Assembly (NCBI RefSeq): GCF_013391105.1
Contig: NZ_CP058335.1
Span: 1,736,001-1,800,000 of the forward strand
From: Natronomonas salina
Lineage (GTDB): Archaea > Halobacteriota > Halobacteria > Halobacteriales > Haloarculaceae
Length of the DNA stretch: 64,000 nt
Direction of reading: 5' to 3'
Part shown: positions 61,461 to 64,000 of the stretch, in pieces
Position numbering within the stretch: position 1 is the first letter of the stretch
Layout: each line of letters opens with the position of its first letter
Translations under genes and position numbers: made by a program
Notes under the pieces: model-generated
What the model was told of the DNA's origin: nothing
What the model saw: only the letters and a program-made list of their open reading frames with translations
The model's database searches: none

Positions 61461-61737
61461 GGTGATCACAGGCGGGGAGTACCCGCTACCCGGAACGACG
61501 CCCGGAACCCGGATAAAGCGGTCCAATAGTTTCCCTGGTAAGGTCGCCTCGCCGCTACCAAATCGGGGATTACGGCCCCGTCAGCGGCGTCGAATCCGCC
61601 CGCGAGCGCCGGGTCTCGCGAGTACGGTCGACGTAACGGCGAGCGTGAACGGAGTGGTCACGACCGGGCAAACACGCTATCGGCTCGATTAGCCAGCCGG
61701 CAAACACGGCTTTCGGCGCACGTAACGACGTACCGAT

Positions 61738-61938
61738 ATGGATCGGAACGTCGGCGGCATCGATCGCTGGCTCCGCGTCGCGGTGGCGCTCGCGCTGCTC
61801 GGGTTCGGCTATCGGAACCGCGAGTCGAGAACGGGGACGCTCGCGTTCCTCGCCGGCAGCGACCTCCTGGCGACCGCAGTCATCCAGCGGTGTCCGGTGA
61901 ACGCGCTGCTCGGCGTCGATACCTGTCCCGGGTCGTAG
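61738..61938 (+). CDS. DUF2892 (YgaP-transmembrane-like) protein
   Basis: The 66 residues begin with the family hallmark MDRNVGGIDRWLRVAVALAL. Two hydrophobic helices are joined by a short basic loop, and the end TAVIQRCPVNALLGVDTCP carries two Cys, also typical. It is the membrane segment found in YgaP-type rhodanese relatives, here alone without rhodanese. The ATG at 61738 directly follows a purine-rich spacer. The role is unknown. Confidence 0.9.
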   Translation: MDRNVGGIDRWLRVAVALALLGFGYRNRESRTGTLAFLAGSDLLATAVIQRCPVNALLGVDTCPGS

Positions 61939-61958
61939 ACGGCGACCCGCGGACGGTC

Positions 61959-62294
61959 CTATCGGTTCCGGTTGCGCTCGCGCTCCGGTTCGCGTTCCGG
62001 CTCGCGCTCCGGCGGACTCGAGGACGACGGACCGAAACCTCGAACCGCGATCACGATGATGGCCAGCGCGAAGAACGCGACCAGGAGCCAGCGACCCATC
62101 TGCGTGCTGAGAGCGCTGACCACCATCCCGAGCAGGTCGATGCCGACTGCCTGCCCGAGCGCGAACAGCAACAGGACGAACCCGAAGACCGCGAGGGCGA
62201 TCCGGAGCGTCGATTCCGCGAACCACTCGCCGGCGCGTTCGGTGCGACCTCGCTCGACGGTCTCGTCGTTCGCTCCGCCTCCGGTGCGTGACAT
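61959..62294 (-). CDS. Two-span membrane protein with Arg/Glu/Pro repeat tail
   Basis: ATG 62294 gives 111 residues. Two hydrophobic helices (LRIALAVFGFVLLLFALGQA and WLLVAFFALAIIVIAV) are followed by a tail of repeated PEREPERE-type tetrapeptides ending RNRNR, encoded by a short tandem DNA repeat near 61970-62010. It is convergent with the DUF2892 gene. Unnamed. The tandem repeat could vary in number between strains. Confidence 0.72.
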   Translation of the reverse strand: MSRTGGGANDETVERGRTERAGEWFAESTLRIALAVFGFVLLLFALGQAVGIDLLGMVVSALSTQMGRWLLVAFFALAIIVIAVRGFGPSSSSPPEREPEREPERERNRNR

Positions 62295-62423
62295 GATACC
62301 ACGTACGCGGTCGATAGGGATTAGTACACACCACCTAGAGAAAGTATGGTTCGCTGACATCTACGGGAGATGGGTTCGCAGACTGCGACCGGTTCGGAAC
62401 GACCTTCGAGGGGTCGGCGCCGC

Positions 62424-62585
62424 TCAGTCCTGATTGGTCGAGACGGCCGACACGACCGTGACGAGATCGCCGTCCTCGAACTCCCGCCGGCACCCCTCAC
62501 AGAGCTGGAGCGTCTCCGTCGCCGCCTCGACGTACTCGATGCGCACCGTCTCCGCGTCGTCGTGACCGCACTCTGCACACGCCAT
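62424..62585 (-). CDS. Small zinc-finger protein, 53 aa
   Basis: The frame runs from ATG 62583-62585 to TGA 62424-62426. It has two CxxC motifs: CAECGHDD near the start and CEGCRREF at about residue 29. A strand-rich linker lies between them (ETVRIEYVEAATETLQL). This is the classic layout of short haloarchaeal zinc-finger proteins. It is a single gene below the minimum length of many gene callers. Function is unknown. Confidence 0.75.
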   Translation of the reverse strand: MACAECGHDDAETVRIEYVEAATETLQLCEGCRREFEDGDLVTVVSAVSTNQD

Positions 62586-62907
62586 GATCAGTTACCGAGT
62601 CCCCCACGCTGGGTTCGGTCGTCGGACTGTTCGACCATGCTCTCGGTTGCAGTCCCGTCGTCGCCGCACGTGCCAGAAAACCCTGGGCCACCGGTCGAGG
62701 GAGCGCCTCGGTCGAGCGACGTCATTACCTCCGACAGAATCTAAGCCCGTATAGTGATTTCGAATTTCGCAATCCCTTGAGTTACGAAAACCACAATCCG
62801 AAGGTTACGGATTTCTTACCGAGGTCCGCCGAACGTTGTCTCAAGTGGTAAGTAACGGCGATACCGTTTCGGAAGTCGGAACCGGACGCGCTCGGCTCGC
62901 TTCGCGA
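62586..62907. other. Spacer between zinc-finger and Lrp genes
   Basis: About 320 bases and no gene. An AT-richer stretch at 62755-62815 includes the dyad AATCCG-AAGGTTA-CGGATT (62795-62813). It could be an operator or a stop signal for the Lrp gene, which ends about 95 bases away. Confidence 0.4.
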
Positions 62908-63423
62908 TCAGACGTCGTAGACCGCCTCGTCGTCGCTGCCGCTGACGTCCTGGGTACCGAAGTGGTTGAAGGGCCGGAAGTAGTGGTGGCGGATCAGCTC
63001 CTCGCTCTCGACGCTCAGCCCCATCTCGTCGAGCGTCCGAGCGATCCGGGTGAGGTCGTCGTGGCGGGGGGCGACGGCCTTGACCTCGACGTTCTCGCGG
63101 CCGGTCATCACCTCGTGGACCTCGACGACCCCCTCGATCTGGAGCGCTTCGCGCGCCAGGTCCTCCCGATCGACGATCGGCGCCGTGCACATGATCCGTA
63201 TCTGCAGCTGGTAGCCCGCCAGCTCGTAGTCCACCATCGGGACGTACCCCTCGATGATCTCGCTTTGCTCCATCTTGTCGATGCGGTTCCGCACCGTCCC
63301 GTCGGTCACGCCGACGCGGTCGGCGATGTCGACGGCCGTCAGGTTGCGGGCGTCCCGCTGGAGCAACTGGAGGATGGCGCGGTCGACGTCGTCGAGCGGG
63401 GTGTACTCGTGACTGGCGCACAT
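62908..63423 (-). CDS. Lrp/AsnC-family transcriptional regulator
   Basis: ATG 63423 gives 171 residues. The AsnC-type helix-turn-helix (about 10-60) has DDVDRAILQLLQRDARNLTA and then RVGVTDGTVRNRIDKMEQSE. The RAM ligand-binding alpha/beta domain follows (about 70-150, VVEVHEVMTGRENVEVKAVA). Such regulators respond to amino acids or similar metabolites and often control themselves. No metal-binding TRASH domain is present, unlike the paralogue at 34057. The target is not obvious from the neighbours. Confidence 0.92.
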   Translation of the reverse strand: MCASHEYTPLDDVDRAILQLLQRDARNLTAVDIADRVGVTDGTVRNRIDKMEQSEIIEGYVPMVDYELAGYQLQIRIMCTAPIVDREDLAREALQIEGVVEVHEVMTGRENVEVKAVAPRHDDLTRIARTLDEMGLSVESEELIRHHYFRPFNHFGTQDVSGSDDEAVYDV

Positions 63424-63748
63424 GCCTCACGTGAGGGGGCGACCACCCTTGGAAGCTGGGTGGCGGTCGAACGGGCGCGAGGAGACATCGAGTCACCCGC
63501 CGGTCGTACCAGAAGGGTCGGATTCGGTCGGTCCGATCAGCGGTCCCGAACTGGGTCGCGACTTGGGGGGTCGCCAGAAACATCGAAGATCAACCACTCG
63601 GTCCACGACGGCAGCTGTGCCGGATTATCGGCGAAGGTGGACCTGCGGACGTTCAGCTACGCGTACGAGCTCGAAAGGAAGGGGGAGCGTCCCTCCGGAC
63701 GCCGACGCGCCCGGCAGGGTCGACGACGCTGCTAGCGCGGCAGTGTCG
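63424..63748. other. Spacer upstream of the Lrp gene
   Basis: About 325 bases, and I see no convincing gene. It contains the promoter of the minus-strand Lrp gene. Plus-strand open frames here are shadows of the regulator and are Arg-rich. Confidence 0.4.
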
Positions 63749-64000
63749 TCACTCCGGCGGCCGACCACTGGACGGGCCGGTTCCGGAGTCCGGGTCGCGA
63801 CCGGCGCCGGACGACGAGACCTCGGACTTCCCGGAGCGCGCCCAGCGGTCGATGTTCTCCCGGACGTAGTCCTGGCCGCCGAGGCCGAAGGAGATACCGA
63901 GGCCGAGTGCGAGCGCGACCGCGAGGCCCCAGGCCATCGCCCGCGCGAACACGAACAGGATGCCGACGTCGATACCCATCGTGTCGAGGCCGATCACGAT
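63749..64000 (-). CDS. Conserved TM-helix (MscS-related) protein, C-terminal part
   Basis: The frame enters from beyond base 64000, so the N-terminus is missing. The visible 83 residues include a hydrophobic helix (VFARAMAWGLAVALALGLGI) and GGQDYVRENIDRWARSG, the repeat pattern of 'conserved TM helix' proteins related to small mechanosensitive channels. A disordered Ser/Gly/Pro tail follows. An internal GTG at 63997 should not be taken as the start. Confidence 0.75.
   Translation of the reverse strand: MVIGLDTMGIDVGILFVFARAMAWGLAVALALGLGISFGLGGQDYVRENIDRWARSGKSEVSSSGAGRDPDSGTGPSSGRPPE

Noticed and set aside
60201-61529. A 442-residue leucine-rich plus-strand open frame that looks like a membrane protein
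   Set aside because: It is the antisense of CAG (Gln) codons read as CTG (Leu). It lacks charged loops and topology, while the minus strand has a sensible start and ordered C-terminus.
1-64000. CRISPR array
   Set aside because: No series of regularly spaced identical repeats with unique spacers was seen, and no cas genes. The repeated CTG/CAG pattern near 54,000-61,000 is codon repetition.

Overview
The window is haloarchaeal chromosome (class Halobacteria). The proteins are very acidic. Secreted proteins carry twin-arginine lipoprotein leaders. Many genes look leaderless, with TATA boxes about 25-30 bases ahead of the start. Lrp/AsnC regulators, TRASH and AN1 zinc fingers and an archaeal IS200/IS605 element all fit. 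The genus cannot be fixed from the sequence alone. By eye the window has two halves: bases 1 to about 24,600 are lower in GC and accessory in character, and the rest is GC-rich core-like sequence.

Left part (1-10,100). A truncated urea ABC-transporter binding protein (urtA) diverges from a complete urease operon ureB-C-A-G-D-E-F, whose genes mostly overlap by 1-8 bases. A long AT-rich spacer follows, then two dissimilar ammonia-dependent NAD synthase genes in tandem. Next comes a start-less C-terminal remnant of a Lon-like BREX protein (BrxL). Urea import, hydrolysis to ammonia and ammonia-using NAD synthesis therefore sit side by side.

Integrated element (10,319-24,576). A 20-base direct repeat lies at 10,319-10,338 and again inside the 3' end of a tRNA-Arg(CCG) gene at 24,557-24,576. 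Just inside the left copy is a tyrosine recombinase. The element also carries a tandem-HNH protein, two small lipoproteins, a 1.1-kb non-coding stretch with 25-base direct repeats, a prim-pol-type primase with a translationally coupled partner, a small DNA-binding-like protein and RNase H. The tRNA end holds a defence-like block: a 1283-residue type IIG-like restriction-methylase and an overlapping TumE-like/DUF1828 pair. It has no recognisable capsid or conjugation genes, so it looks like a self-replicating integrative plasmid or satellite.

Right part (24,600-64,000). After tRNA-Arg come a membrane-anchored 2Fe-2S ferredoxin, an intact IS200/IS605 element (TnpA+TnpB), a glutathionyl-hydroquinone-reductase-like protein and several lipoproteins. 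A copper module follows: CopZ-like chaperone, Lrp-TRASH regulator with a dyad operator, and CopA ATPase. Then come a HAD protein lacking its nucleophile, beta-carbonic anhydrase, two cold-shock proteins, an ABC exporter, an MFS transporter and many small membrane proteins. After those lie an R2-like ligand-binding oxidase, a GNAT enzyme, a YciF-like ferritin-fold protein and an MscS channel.

The stretch 53,500-61,500 is unusual. It has two long Gln/Gly-rich, prion-like proteins, between which lie a twice-frameshifted lipoprotein gene with a G-run and a TPTA repeat, and a Ser/Thr-rich surface protein with a C-terminal sorting-like tail. The window ends in a second Lrp-type regulator and a partial conserved TM-helix protein.
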